Shown here one piece after another: positions 50,020-59,100 of a stretch of DNA of 62,060 nt; the first letter of the stretch is position 1; each line of letters starts with the position of its first letter. The stretch spans positions 1-62,060 of the forward strand of contig NZ_PEOG01000031.1 in assembly GCF_002761755.1 (NCBI RefSeq), written 5' to 3'. A program made the position numbers and the translations under genes. The notes beneath the pieces are model-generated. The model was not told the origin of the DNA, did no database searches, and was given only the letters and a program-made list of their open reading frames with translations. The stretch comes from Roseateles chitinivorans. Lineage in GTDB: Bacteria; Pseudomonadota; Gammaproteobacteria; Burkholderiales; Burkholderiaceae_C.

Positions 50020-50432
50020 GAAGGGAGTTCCAAGAGAGGGGGCCGGCACGGCGCCGGCGGCATCGGACGAGGTGGCATCGAGGACGTCGCGGGTCTGGAC
50101 GTGCGGAGGTCGGCCGCAGGAGTCGGCGTGACCGAATCCGGGACGGGGAGCCGCTGATGGCGGCTCGGGGCACCGTGGGCGCATCTTGAACGGAGCTCGA
50201 CGACGACGAATCGGCCGTTTCCAGGAGGGTTCGCACCCTTTCGGGCCATGTCGTGACGCAGTTCACGATTCATGCGGCTGGCGCGGGAACGACTTTGTGA
50301 CCAGCCGTAAGGAGGCGGCTCCGCCCACGACACCGCTCTTAGACTGCCCCGCCCCAGCGTCGGCCGGCCCGGTCGGCGCCGCGTCCCGTCTGCCGATTCC
50401 GCTCTGCCCAGCCGCTGTCGCCGTCCCCGCCG
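50020..50432. other. 413-base divergent intergenic region
   Basis: No coding sequence is supported. It separates the lipoprotein (minus) from the secreted-protein gene (plus). Inside are a CRP-like palindrome at 50251-50268 and a 7-bp inverted repeat (CGGCTGG 50275-50281 / CCAGCCG 50301-50307). Promoters for both sides must lie here, but none is clear. Confidence 0.6.
50251..50268. promoter_or_regulatory. CRP/FNR-type palindrome
   Basis: TCGTGA-CGCAGT-TCACGA is a perfect inverted repeat with the GTGA-N6-TCAC core of CRP-family sites. It lies between the divergent lipoprotein and secreted-protein genes. Confidence 0.5.
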
Positions 50433-51263
50433 ATGTCTCCCCTTCCCGCCTCCCCGGCCGATCGCCTCGGCCTGGCCTTCCGACTCTGCCTGACCGGTCT
50501 CTCGCTGTGCACCGCGCTGGCGGCTGAAGCCGCTCCCATCGCGCCGGCCAACCCGCCTCGGCCCGCCCCAGCGCTGGGCATCGCGCCACGCGGAGCGCTC
50601 TTCACGCCAGCCTCCGCGCCCGAGGCGTCCCCCGCTGCGGCGGCCGAAGACGACTCCGACGAGGACTTCCGCGCCCGCGCCGAGGCCGAGGTGCTGCGCC
50701 GCGTCGGCGTCGGCGTGCGGCGCGAGGCCCAGCGCCTGTGGTTGCCGATCGCCAAGGGTCGGCCGGTCGTCCTTGACAGCCGGCGTGCCGATCCGTCGGA
50801 CCCGGCGTCGCCCGAGGTCGACTTCCGCCTCGACGGCCTCTCCCCGGACCGCGAGTTCTATGTCGTGCGCGCGACGCTCGCCGCCGGCAGCGAACTGCTG
50901 TGGATCTCCCGCACCGACGGCACCCGCTACGCGATGCACGGCAATGTCCATCCCTCGCCGGACGGACGCCATCTGGTCGTCACCCATGCATCGCCAGGCG
51001 CGGAATTCAACGGCGTTGTCATCTGGCGCCGCGAGGACGGTCGTCTGGTCGAGCGCTACCGCTTCCAGCCCACGCCGGAGCAGACGGCCATCAGCTTCCG
51101 CTTCCTGCGCTGGCGCGACGCCGACACGATCGAGCTGGCGCAGTTCGCCGAGGTCGATCCCTCGATCTGCGCGCTGGGGACCCTGAGTTCCACCGCCCTG
51201 CTCGCCCGCAAGGGCGAGCGCTGGATCCTGCGCAGCGCCAGCGCCCAACGCTGCGAGCCTTGA
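50433..51263 (+). CDS. secreted protein, paralog of the gene at 47955
   Basis: 276 aa with a long signal region (cleavage near A-E-A-A, residue 34) and a Pro/Ala-rich linker. It shares with the 47955 protein the blocks D-F-R-L-D-G-L-S-P-D-R-E-F-Y-V-V-R-A-T, W-I-S-R-T-D-G-T-R-Y-A-M-H-G and S-P-D-G-R. Both end with a conserved Cys-containing tail (R-C). Function unknown. The pair flanks a DUF2799 lipoprotein. Confidence 0.72.
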   Translation: MSPLPASPADRLGLAFRLCLTGLSLCTALAAEAAPIAPANPPRPAPALGIAPRGALFTPASAPEASPAAAAEDDSDEDFRARAEAEVLRRVGVGVRREAQRLWLPIAKGRPVVLDSRRADPSDPASPEVDFRLDGLSPDREFYVVRATLAAGSELLWISRTDGTRYAMHGNVHPSPDGRHLVVTHASPGAEFNGVVIWRREDGRLVERYRFQPTPEQTAISFRFLRWRDADTIELAQFAEVDPSICALGTLSSTALLARKGERWILRSASAQRCEP

Positions 51264-51362
51264 CCGCTCGGTCGCCGGTGGCTTAACACGTTCTTCAGGG
51301 CGCTTCGGGCAGCGGAGTTGCATCCGATGTGACGCTCGGTAATCGAACTTGTAACAGCATCA

Positions 51363-51409
51363 AGGGCGGACCTAGGATTTCGTCGATCCTTCAATTTCAG
51401 GTCCGCCCT
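51363..51409 (+). promoter_or_regulatory. long leader hairpin touching the PA2779-like start codon
   Basis: Outer arms AGGGCGGACCT (51363-51373) and AGGTCCGCCCT (51399-51409) are perfectly complementary. An inner AGGAT / ATCCT stem (51374-51378, 51386-51390) stacks on them. The 3' arm ends one base before the ATG at 51411 and covers the place of a ribosome-binding site. A TAATCG-type -10 near 51340 would start the transcript just before the hairpin. Confidence 0.6.
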
Positions 51410-51410
51410 C

Positions 51411-51851
51411 ATGAACCAACAAGCTGCCTCCCGCCAAGACCTCGCCCGCCCCTCGCTCGCCAAGCGCGCGATCGCCTCGACGCTGATCGTCTCCTGCTCG
51501 CTGATGGCGCTGCCGATGCAAGCCAGTGCCCAGGTCGTGCCGACCGACGCCCTGGTGCAGCAGGAAGCCCCTGCCGGCACCGCCGCCGACAGCCGCGTGC
51601 GCGTCAACGCCTTCTTCGCCCGCGAGGACGTGCGTCAGGCGATGGTCAAGGAAGGGGTGAATCCGGCCGACGCCCAATCGCGCGTCGACGCGATGTCCGA
51701 CGACGAGATCCGCGCGCTGGACGGCCGCATCGCGCAGGCCCCGGCTGGTGGCGATGTGCTGGGCGTGATCTTCGCGGTCTTCGTGATCCTGCTGGTGACC
51801 GACATCCTGGGCTTCACCAAGGTCTTCCCGTTCACCCGCTCGATCCGCTGA
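51411..51851 (+). CDS. PA2779-family protein
   Basis: 146 aa. Signal sequence (hydrophobic residues 21-38, A-S-A-Q cleavage), a polar middle with V-N-A-F-F-A-R-E-D-V-R-Q-A-M-V-K-E-G-V-N-P-A-D-A-x-x-R-V-D-A-M-S-D-D-E-I, and one C-terminal membrane helix (G-V-I-F-A-V-F-V-I-L-L-V-T-D-I-L-G). This is the layout of PA2779 proteins, which travel with PA2778 peptidases. The pair's function is unknown. The gap to the peptidase gene is seven bases. Confidence 0.88.
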   Translation: MNQQAASRQDLARPSLAKRAIASTLIVSCSLMALPMQASAQVVPTDALVQQEAPAGTAADSRVRVNAFFAREDVRQAMVKEGVNPADAQSRVDAMSDDEIRALDGRIAQAPAGGDVLGVIFAVFVILLVTDILGFTKVFPFTRSIR

Positions 51852-51858
51852 GGCCCGC

Positions 51859-52824
51859 ATGCGCCTAGTCCGGCCCTCCCGGTCCCTACTCCCGCTGGCC
51901 GCCCCGGCGCTGGCGCTCGCCTTGCTGCTGGGCGGCTGCGCGAGCACGCCGCCGCAGCTGAAGGCGCTGGAGGCGCAGTGGCCGTCGGACCTGCCGGCGC
52001 ATGTGGACCTGTCGTCGAAGACGCCGTTCATCGCGCAGGACGACTACGAATGCGGCCCCGCCGCGCTCGCGATGTTGCTGCGCACCGCCGGCAAGACCGC
52101 GACCATCGAGCAGCTCAAGCCGCAGGTCTTCCTGCCGGGCCGCAAGGGCTCGCTGCAGACCGAGATGCTGGTGGCCACGCGCCGCCAGGGCTTGCCCGCC
52201 TATGTGCTGCCGCCGCGGCTGGACGCGCTGCTGGCGGAGGTCGCGGCCGGCCATCCGGTGATCGTGTTCCAGAACCTCTCGCTGGACCTGGCCCCGGTGT
52301 GGCATTACGCGGTCGCCGTCGGTTATGACCGCCAGCGCCGCACCATCCTGCTGCACAGCGGCAAGACCGAGCGGCAGGAGGTCGAGCTGCCGGTCTTCGA
52401 GCGCACCTGGGCGCGGGGCGACTACTGGGCGATGACGACGTTGCCGCCGGACCTGCTGCCGGCCTCGCTGGATGGCGCGCAGACCGGCGCGGCGCTGGCG
52501 GCGCTGGAGCGCCTGAATCCGGCCGCGGCCCGCAAGGGCTACTCGGCAGCGCTCACGCGCTGGCCGGGCGAACCGGTGCTGTTGCTGGGTGCCGGCAATA
52601 CCGCCTACGCCGCCAAGGACCGCCGCACCGCCGCCCGCCATTACGCCCGGCTGACCGATGTGCGCCCTGACCTGCCCGAGGGTTGGAACAACCTGGCGCA
52701 GGTGCTGATGGAACAAGGGCAGCGCTACAAGGCCGCGCTGGCGATCGAGCGCGCGGTCGCGCTGGGCGGCCCGCGCCTGGACCAGTACAAGGCACTGCAG
52801 AAGAAGATCACCGCCGGCATGTGA
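51859..52824 (+). CDS. PA2778-family C39-like cysteine peptidase lipoprotein with TPR
   Basis: 321 aa. Lipobox L-G-G-C with Cys27. The peptidase C39-like domain (about 50-200) has catalytic Cys65 in Y-E-C-G-P-A-A-L-A and His149 in V-W-H-Y-A-V-A-V-G; a C-terminal TPR segment spans about 220-315. This is the known PA2778 architecture. C39 enzymes usually cut double-glycine leaders, but this one sits outside the cytoplasm and lacks an ABC partner, so its substrate is probably an envelope or secreted protein, possibly PA2779 itself (inference). Confidence 0.9.
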   Translation: MRLVRPSRSLLPLAAPALALALLLGGCASTPPQLKALEAQWPSDLPAHVDLSSKTPFIAQDDYECGPAALAMLLRTAGKTATIEQLKPQVFLPGRKGSLQTEMLVATRRQGLPAYVLPPRLDALLAEVAAGHPVIVFQNLSLDLAPVWHYAVAVGYDRQRRTILLHSGKTERQEVELPVFERTWARGDYWAMTTLPPDLLPASLDGAQTGAALAALERLNPAAARKGYSAALTRWPGEPVLLLGAGNTAYAAKDRRTAARHYARLTDVRPDLPEGWNNLAQVLMEQGQRYKAALAIERAVALGGPRLDQYKALQKKITAGM

Positions 52825-52845
52825 GCCGGCGTCCCCGCTCCGGCT

Positions 52846-53103
52846 TCAGGGCCGGAAGTCGATCGCGCGCTGCGCCGCCTCGAGCGCGGCATCGGCCGCA
52901 TAGCTCCAGGTGTCGAAGCTGCGCTCCAGTTCGTGCCAGTAGCCGTTGAGCTCCGGTTGCCCGCCCGGCGCCGGATGCGCGGCGATCACCAGGTAGCGCG
53001 CCCGGAATGGAGGCGCCTCGCCGACGACTTCACGGACGAACCAGCGCCCGTTGTGACTCTCGACGCCCCCGACGGCATCGGTATGGTCTGGCTTGGCTGA
53101 CAT
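52846..53103 (-). CDS. small hypothetical protein
   Basis: 85 aa, soluble. M-S-A-K-P-D-H-T-D-A-V-G-G-V-E-S-H-N-G-R-W at the N terminus, a central Y-L-V-I-A-A-H-P-A-P-G, and an aromatic C-terminal half (N-G-Y-W-H-E-L-E-R-S-F-D-T-W-S-Y). AAGGAG lies seven bases before the ATG, which supports the start over much longer frames. No family recognised; convergent with the PA2778-like gene. Confidence 0.6.
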   Translation of the reverse strand: MSAKPDHTDAVGGVESHNGRWFVREVVGEAPPFRARYLVIAAHPAPGGQPELNGYWHELERSFDTWSYAADAALEAAQRAIDFRP

Positions 53104-53469
53104 GGACGCTCCTTTTCGCGTTGTGGCCAGGACCGCGGTCCGATGATCGATCGGGCCGCGCGTGCACGCCCGGGCAAGTTTCCCTCCAAGCGACCGCCGA
53201 CGCCACGCGCGCCGGCGATGTTTTACCCCCGCATTACAAGGTCCCCGATCGGGGCGATTCGCGAAGCAACTTCCGCACCGTCGGTGTCGGGTTTTATTAC
53301 ACCGCCTGACCCCTTCTTGAGGGACAGGCGATGCAAGTGCTTGAACCGGCGGGGAATCCTGTCCCGTGGCTTGGATGTTGCTTCCCCAAGCCGCTTCCGG
53401 CCGCCGCGCCGGATCCCGCCCGGCCTCCCGCCCTGGGCCTCCACAAGAACGACAGCCAGAGAGATCCCG
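53104..53469 (+). other. 366-base upstream region of the PEP-CTERM gene
   Basis: No coding sequence supported. It is comparatively AT-rich for the window in places (GTTTTATTACACC near 53291, TTTTACCCCCGC near 53221) and holds the sigma-54 promoter at 53367. The AT-rich patches 75-150 bases upstream would suit activator binding. Confidence 0.5.
53367..53383 (+). promoter_or_regulatory. sigma-54 promoter of the PEP-CTERM gene
   Basis: TGGCTT-GGATG-TTGCTT matches the -24/-12 consensus TGGCAC-N5-TTGCW, with GG and GC exactly 12 bases apart. The start point would be near 53393, giving a leader of about 77 bases. PEP-CTERM genes in other bacteria are driven by sigma-54 through PrsK/PrsR. Confidence 0.7.
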
Positions 53470-54288
53470 ATGAAGCGCTCGCCCCTCCTTCCCCGCCTCC
53501 GCGCGCCCCTCGCCGCCGCCGTGCTGTGCGCCGCCAGCGTGGCCGCGCAGGCCTCGGTGCTGATCCTGGGCGCGACCGGCCAGCCTGGCGGGCTGGCCGA
53601 CGTGCAGTCCAAGATCGCTGCCACCGGCGTGGTCGGCGGCACGGTGGACGTGTTCAACGCCAACGCCGGCACGCCCACGCTCGCCCTGCTGAAGAGCTAC
53701 GACGCGGTGCTGGTGTTCAACGACACCTTCAACAAGCCCTTCGCCAGCGCCACGCTGCTGGGCAACGTGCTGGCGGACTATGTGGACGCCGGCGGCGGCG
53801 TCGTCGAGGCCGGCCTGTCGCACGCGACCATCCCGTTCGGCGGACTCACCGGGCGCTTCGTGACCGGCGGCTATGACGTCTTCAACGCCAACAACAACCA
53901 GAACTCGTGCGGCGGCCTCGGCCGGATCGCGGATCCGCAGAGTCCACTGATGCGCGACATCGACAGCTTCAGCGGCGGCCTGTCGGCGCTGTGCTATCGC
54001 GTCACGCCCAAGGCCGGCGCCAGCGTCGTCGCCTACTGGACCAACGACAAGCCGCTGCTGGGCTACCGCACCGACCACAAAGGCATCGTCGTCGGGCTGA
54101 ACATGTTCCCCGTCTCGGGCGATGTGCAGGCGGGCCTGTGGGACACCTCCACCGATGGCGCGCGGCTGATGGCCAACTCGCTGGCCTTCGCCGCGGGCGA
54201 GCTGCCGGAGCCGGGCTCGCTGGCGCTGCTGGGCATCGCCGCGGTGGCCGCCGGACTGGCGGGACGCCGTCGCGCGCGCCGCCTCTGA
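53470..54288 (+). CDS. PEP-CTERM-anchored exported protein
   Basis: 272 aa. Signal peptide ending A-Q-A near residue 27, a globular middle (about 28-240) with V-L-I-L-G-A-T, a D-A-V-L-V-F-N-D core and Asn-rich loops, then the sorting signal: P-E-P-G-S, a hydrophobic helix and R-R-R-A-R-R. EpsH/exosortase recognises this tail and attaches the protein for export with extracellular polysaccharide. The middle loosely resembles class I GATase-like or ThuA-like folds, without a clear catalytic set. No exosortase gene is in the window. Confidence 0.88.
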   Translation: MKRSPLLPRLRAPLAAAVLCAASVAAQASVLILGATGQPGGLADVQSKIAATGVVGGTVDVFNANAGTPTLALLKSYDAVLVFNDTFNKPFASATLLGNVLADYVDAGGGVVEAGLSHATIPFGGLTGRFVTGGYDVFNANNNQNSCGGLGRIADPQSPLMRDIDSFSGGLSALCYRVTPKAGASVVAYWTNDKPLLGYRTDHKGIVVGLNMFPVSGDVQAGLWDTSTDGARLMANSLAFAAGELPEPGSLALLGIAAVAAGLAGRRRARRL

Positions 54289-54314
54289 GCGGACATGCCA
54301 CCGCGGGCGTGAGG

Positions 54315-54320
54315 GATACT
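54315..54320 (+). promoter_or_regulatory. -10 element before a possibly leaderless small gene
   Basis: GATACT ends seven bases before the ATG at 54328, so the transcript may start at or near the ATG. The surrounding TGAGGGATACT also occurs about 55 bases upstream of the SPFH gene. Confidence 0.35.
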
Positions 54321-54327
54321 TCCACGC

Positions 54328-54555
54328 ATGTCCACGCCGCCGACCTTCAACTTTCCCGTCCCGCCCGCCGACCTGGTGATCACCGACGAGGAGCGCGCCG
54401 CGCTCTACTTCATCCCGCAGGCGCCGGGCGGCATGCCCGTCAGCGAGGAGATGCAGCAGCGGCTGCAGGACAAGGGCCTGGCCACGGGGATCCGCGAGGA
54501 CGGCCGGCGCTGGCTGACGGAACTCGGCGACCGCGCGCGGCTGGGCAAGATCTGA
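54328..54555 (+). CDS. small hypothetical protein
   Basis: 75 aa, soluble. Proline-rich N terminus (T-F-N-F-P-V-P-P), then I-T-D-E-E-R-A-A-L-Y-F-I-P and a helical C-terminal half (M-Q-Q-R-L-Q-D-K-G-L-A, W-L-T-E-L-G-D-R-A-R). Reads like a short helical DNA- or protein-binding unit. No family recognised. Confidence 0.55.
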   Translation: MSTPPTFNFPVPPADLVITDEERAALYFIPQAPGGMPVSEEMQQRLQDKGLATGIREDGRRWLTELGDRARLGKI

Positions 54556-54590
54556 CCCCGCGCCGGTTGCTGCCGGCGATCACGCCTCGC

Positions 54591-55283
54591 TCAGCGCCGC
54601 TCGTACTGGGTCTTGCCGAACAGCGCTTCACGCGCCTTGTCGTCGACCAGCGGCCGGCGTTTCTCGGCCAGCACCTCGACGGCGCGCATCACCGCCGGTC
54701 GCGCGGCGATCTCGTCGAACCAGCCCTTGAGATGCGGGAAGTCCGCCATCTCCACACCCTGGTTCTTCGCGCCACGCAGCCACGGGAAGATCGCCATGTC
54801 GGCGATGCCGTAGGCGGGACCGGCGATGTAGCGGCTGCGCGCCAGGCGGCGGTCGATGACGCCGTACAGGCGCTTGGCCTCGTTGGTGTAGCGGTCGATG
54901 GCGTACTCGATCTTCTCCGGCGCATACATCCGGAAGTGATGGGTCTGGCCCAGCATCGGCCCGACGCCGCCCATCTGGAACATCAGCCACTGCAGCGCCT
55001 CGTAGCGGCCGCGGGTGTCGGGCGGCAGGAATTGCCCGGTCTTGCCGGCGAGGTACAGCAGGATCGCGCCCGACTCGAACAGCGACATCGGCTGGCCGTC
55101 CGGCCCGTCGGGATCGACGATGGCGGGGATCTTGTTGTTGGGACTGATGGCGAGGAACTTGGGGTCGAATTGCTCGCCCGCGCCGATGTCCACGGGAATC
55201 ACCCGGTAAGGCAGCCGGCATTCCTCCAGCATGATGTGGACCTTGTGGCCGTTGGGCGTGGGCCATGAATACACTTCGATCAT
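54591..55283 (-). CDS. glutathione S-transferase family protein (YfcG/Ure2-like)
   Basis: 230 aa. Thioredoxin-like N domain (1-80) starting M-I-E-V-Y-S-W-P-T-P-N-G-H-K-V, with N-N-K-I-P-A-I-V-D-P and the glutathione-binding F-E-S-G-A-I; a helical C domain follows with G-Q-x-H-H-F-R-M-Y and the conserved Asp in I-A-D-M-A-I-F-P-W. These features fit the Nu-class/YfcG group, which acts as disulfide reductase with glutathione. The start ends at 55283; a longer upstream frame is not family-like. Confidence 0.93.
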   Translation of the reverse strand: MIEVYSWPTPNGHKVHIMLEECRLPYRVIPVDIGAGEQFDPKFLAISPNNKIPAIVDPDGPDGQPMSLFESGAILLYLAGKTGQFLPPDTRGRYEALQWLMFQMGGVGPMLGQTHHFRMYAPEKIEYAIDRYTNEAKRLYGVIDRRLARSRYIAGPAYGIADMAIFPWLRGAKNQGVEMADFPHLKGWFDEIAARPAVMRAVEVLAEKRRPLVDDKAREALFGKTQYERR

Positions 55284-55368
55284 CACGCGTTCTCCGTAGG
55301 GGCGCGAGGCCCCGGTCGCCGACACGTCAATGCACGGGCACCAGGCCCTTCGCGCATCGTCCCGCCTC

Positions 55369-56115
55369 ATGGTAATCAAACAAATCAAACAGTGGTTGAC
55401 CGCCCGCGCCAACTCGGCCCGGTGGCGCCCCTTGAGCGAATGGGCCGCCGAACGCGGCGGCCAGCTGCGTCACGCCCGCGACGGACGCGGCTTCGTGATC
55501 GACCTGCCGCGCACGCTGCCCGGCCTGACCCGCATCGAATGGGGACCCTCGCAGCGCAGCTACATCGAGGGCTTCGAGCTGCGCATGAGATGCGAGCTCA
55601 AGGTCAATCCCGACATGCAGATGATGCTCATCGAGCGCAAGCTGATGGAGCGGTTGGAGAGCAGCGTCTTCGAGGCCTACACCGACACGCTGCGCACCCG
55701 CGTGGACACCGACACGCCGGAGGAGATGCGCTGGCTGGTGATGTTCCCCAAGCAGTCGCAGATCGAGTCCAAGCTCGTGCGGCAGCGCTTCGGCGCGGTC
55801 GGCATCAACCGCGAGCTGATCATGGCCTGGCTCGACAAGGACCTGTCGGAGCGCCTGGCCCAGGCGACACAGGACGTGCTGATCGAGGGTCGGCCGTTCG
55901 TGCTGCTGAGCCTGCGCGGCAACGTCTACCTGCGCACCTCGATGCCCGAGCCGAGCCTGGGCGAAGTCGAGGCCCTGACCCGCGTGCTGGACGCCGCGGC
56001 CGGCAGCGCGCAGGCGGTGCATCAGCGCATCGGGGACGGCGGGCCCTGGCCGACCACCACCTCGGTGGCCTGGCACAGCCGGCCGTCCGAAGGCGATTAC
56101 GGCGCGCCAGTCTGA
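55369..56115 (+). CDS. hypothetical protein
   Basis: 248 aa, probably cytoplasmic, mixed alpha/beta, with no signal peptide. The N terminus W-L-T-A-R-A-N-S-A-R-W-R-P-L-S-E-W-A is amphipathic and basic. The middle is conserved-looking (I-E-W-G-P-S-Q-R-S-Y-I, F-E-L-R-M-R-C-E-L, K-Q-S-Q-I-E-S-K) and there is a G-N-V-Y-L-R strand late. No family recognised. The start could also be the ATG at 55330, 13 codons earlier. It is convergent with the AddA-like gene. Confidence 0.65.
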   Translation: MVIKQIKQWLTARANSARWRPLSEWAAERGGQLRHARDGRGFVIDLPRTLPGLTRIEWGPSQRSYIEGFELRMRCELKVNPDMQMMLIERKLMERLESSVFEAYTDTLRTRVDTDTPEEMRWLVMFPKQSQIESKLVRQRFGAVGINRELIMAWLDKDLSERLAQATQDVLIEGRPFVLLSLRGNVYLRTSMPEPSLGEVEALTRVLDAAAGSAQAVHQRIGDGGPWPTTTSVAWHSRPSEGDYGAPV

Positions 56116-56179
56116 ACGGCGACCGCGGCCCGGCCGGCGGACGGCAGGCTGAAGCCCTGGCCCGGCCCCGCCGGGCGCC

Positions 56180-59100
56180 TCAGGCGAAGAGATCCGCAGC
56201 GCCCGCGACCGCCTCGGTGCAATCGATCAGCCGGCCCTGGCCGGTGATGAAGGCGCAGCGCACCGGCTCGCCGGGCTGCAACGTCATCACCGCTTCGCGA
56301 TAGCGCCACAGCTGCTGCAGGTAGTCCGGGTTGCGCTGCGGCGCCGGATTCAGCTTGTAGTCGAGCACCCACCAGGTCCGCGCGCCAGCGGCGTCCTCTC
56401 GGCACACGAGTCGGTCCAGGCGCATGTCGTGCCCGTTCCAGCTCAGCGGCACCTCGTTGCCGTGCCAGGCCAGCGTGCCGGCATCGAAGAAGGGCGCGCA
56501 GTCCGCGCTGCCCAGAATCGCCTTCACGCTGCGCTGCAGGCGATCGTCGCGACGCGCGTCGAGGCCGTACATCTGAGCCGCGGCGGCCATCAGGCGCTCG
56601 AGCGTGTGGTCGCGCCCCCGCGGGCCGCTGTGCCACTCGAGCACGCGGTGCAGCGCCTCGCCGAGCGCGGCGCTCTCGTCGACCTCGTCCGGGCTCTGGC
56701 CCACCTCGGCGCTCGCCTGGTCGACCGCTTCGGCAGCCAGCGGCGCGACGCGCGGCAAGACCTTCAGCCGGGCCACCGCCTCATGCGGTCCGCCCGCGCC
56801 GACCGCGACATCGGCGTCGGCGTCGGCATCGACATCGGCGTCGGCATCCGCGCGGATCTCCGGCACCGCCAGCGGCCCCGCGTGCGGCTGCACCCTCGCC
56901 CACCAGCTCGCCGACGCGCTCTGGCGCCTGGCCGGCGTGCGGCTCAGCAGCAGCCGATGACGCGCCCGGGTCATGGCGACATAGAGTGCGTTCAGCTCCT
57001 CGCGCTGGCGCTGCTCCTTCTCATCGTCGAGCAGCGCCTGCAACGATGGCGGCGGCTTGGCCTCCGAGACGATGAAGGCCACGGTCCGCGGCACTGGCTC
57101 CTGCACCGGCCATGAGATCGCCAATGCCATGCTCTCGGCGCGCGCCGGCCCCGCTTCCGCGTCCATCAGGATCACGACCTTGGCCTCCAGGCCCTTGGCG
57201 CCGTGCACCGTCAGCAGTTGCACCGCATCGGGCTCCGCCGGCGCGGCGAGCTTCAGCGCGCGGCTCTTCAGCGCACGCACGAAGCCATACAGCCCGGCGT
57301 AGCGACCGCCATCGAGCTCCAGCGCCAAGGCCAGCAGCGCCTCCACCGCATGCAGCCGCGCGCGGCGCTCGCTGGCCGGGACGGCCGCGGCCAGTCGAGC
57401 CATCAGGTCGCCCTCGTCGACGATCGCATCCAGCAGGTCGTGCGGGCTGCGCAGCACGGCCACCGACGCCCAGCGCGACAACAGGCCCTGTGCGCGTCGC
57501 AGCGGCTCGCTCAGCGACGCCGGCTCGGCCTGAAGCAGCACCTCCCACCAGGAGCGCGTGACCGGTCCGGCCGAGCCCTCCGGCGCCGCTTCGTCGGCCG
57601 CGGGCGCCGGTCCACGCGCTTGCGGTGGCTCGTCGCCCAGCCAATGCGCGGAGCGGGACTCGGCCGCCAGCCACAGCAGGTCGGCCTCGGTGGCACCGAA
57701 CAAAGGGCTGCGCAGCGCATGGGCGAGCGACAGCTGATGACCGCTGGACGCGAGCGCATCCAACAGCGCCAGCAGGTCCCGGACATCCGGCGCATCGAGC
57801 AGCGCCATGTCCTCCGGCGCCGCGTGCGCGATGCCCAGGCCCTTGAGCACCTGCGCCAGCACCCGCAATCCCTCGCGCTTGCGCGCCAGCACGAACACGT
57901 CGCCGGGCTGCACCTGGCCGCCCTTCAGCAGCGCGGCGATGCAGGCAGCAATGCGCTGAGCCTCCGCCTCGCGCCGATGCAGTTCCGGCTCGCGCCGCGG
58001 TTCGATCAGGCTGGGCCGCCAGGTGTCCGCGTCGCGGGTGGGCGCGGCGGAGGCGGCATCGTCCTCCTCGTCGCCCGAGATGAAATAGACGCCATCGAGC
58101 GGATCGCCGCCGTCGGACTCGGTGGTGTGAGCCCGGAAACCGCTGTACTGCTGCGCCAGGCTGGCCTGCTCGAACACCGCGTTCACCGCCGCCAGCACCG
58201 GCCCCGAGTTGCGCCGCGTGTGGTCGCAGGCCAGCAGCACGCCGTCCAGGCCTTCGCGGACGAAGTCCCGGGCCGCGGCGAAGACGCGCGGTTCAGCGCG
58301 GCGGAAGCGGTAGATGCTCTGCTTGGGATCTCCGACGATGAACACCGACGGGGGCCGCTGCCCGCTGGCACCGCCACCGGCGCCGACATATCCGGACAGC
58401 CACGCATACAGCGCATGCCACTGCAGTGGGCTCGTGTCCTGGAATTCGTCGATCAGCAGGTGCCGCACCTGGCTGTCCAAGCGCTCCTGCACCCAGCCGG
58501 ACAGGTCGGCGTCGCCGAGCAAGGCCAGCGCGCCGCGTTCCAGGTCGTTCATGTCGACGAGGCCGCGCTCCCGCTTCAGGCGCTCGAAGGCCTCGAGCAG
58601 CGTCAGCGCGAGCGCGCACATCTGCTGGTGCCAGGCGCGGGCATCGGCCTGGTCCAGCGCCAGCTGCACCCGGGCGAGCCGGTCGCCCAGGTCGAGCAGC
58701 AAGGGGGAATCGCCCAGCGCCTTGACCAGCGTGCCCTTCTGCGTGAAGAGCTCGGCCCGCACCGCGGCGAGCGCTCGGGCCTCGGCCCGCGGCTCGTCCC
58801 GGGGTGCCGACAGCGCCATCTCCAGCGCCACCGCCGCGACCTTCTGTGTCTTGTTCCGTCCCTGCCCCAGCTCGGCGGCCAACGCCTGCAGGTCGCCCCG
58901 CATCGCGGTGAAAGCGTCGATCGGGTCGCCGAACGCGGCCAGTTCGGGCACCACCTCGGCCGCCGTCGGCACGCTGTCCATCAGCCGGCCCTGCGCCTGC
59001 GCGAGCCGCAGCTCGACGCGCTTCTCGAAGGCCGCCATCAGCCAGTCCTGCAGCTTGTTGCGGCCGTGGACCAGGCAGAGCTCGCGATAGATCGCCAGCA

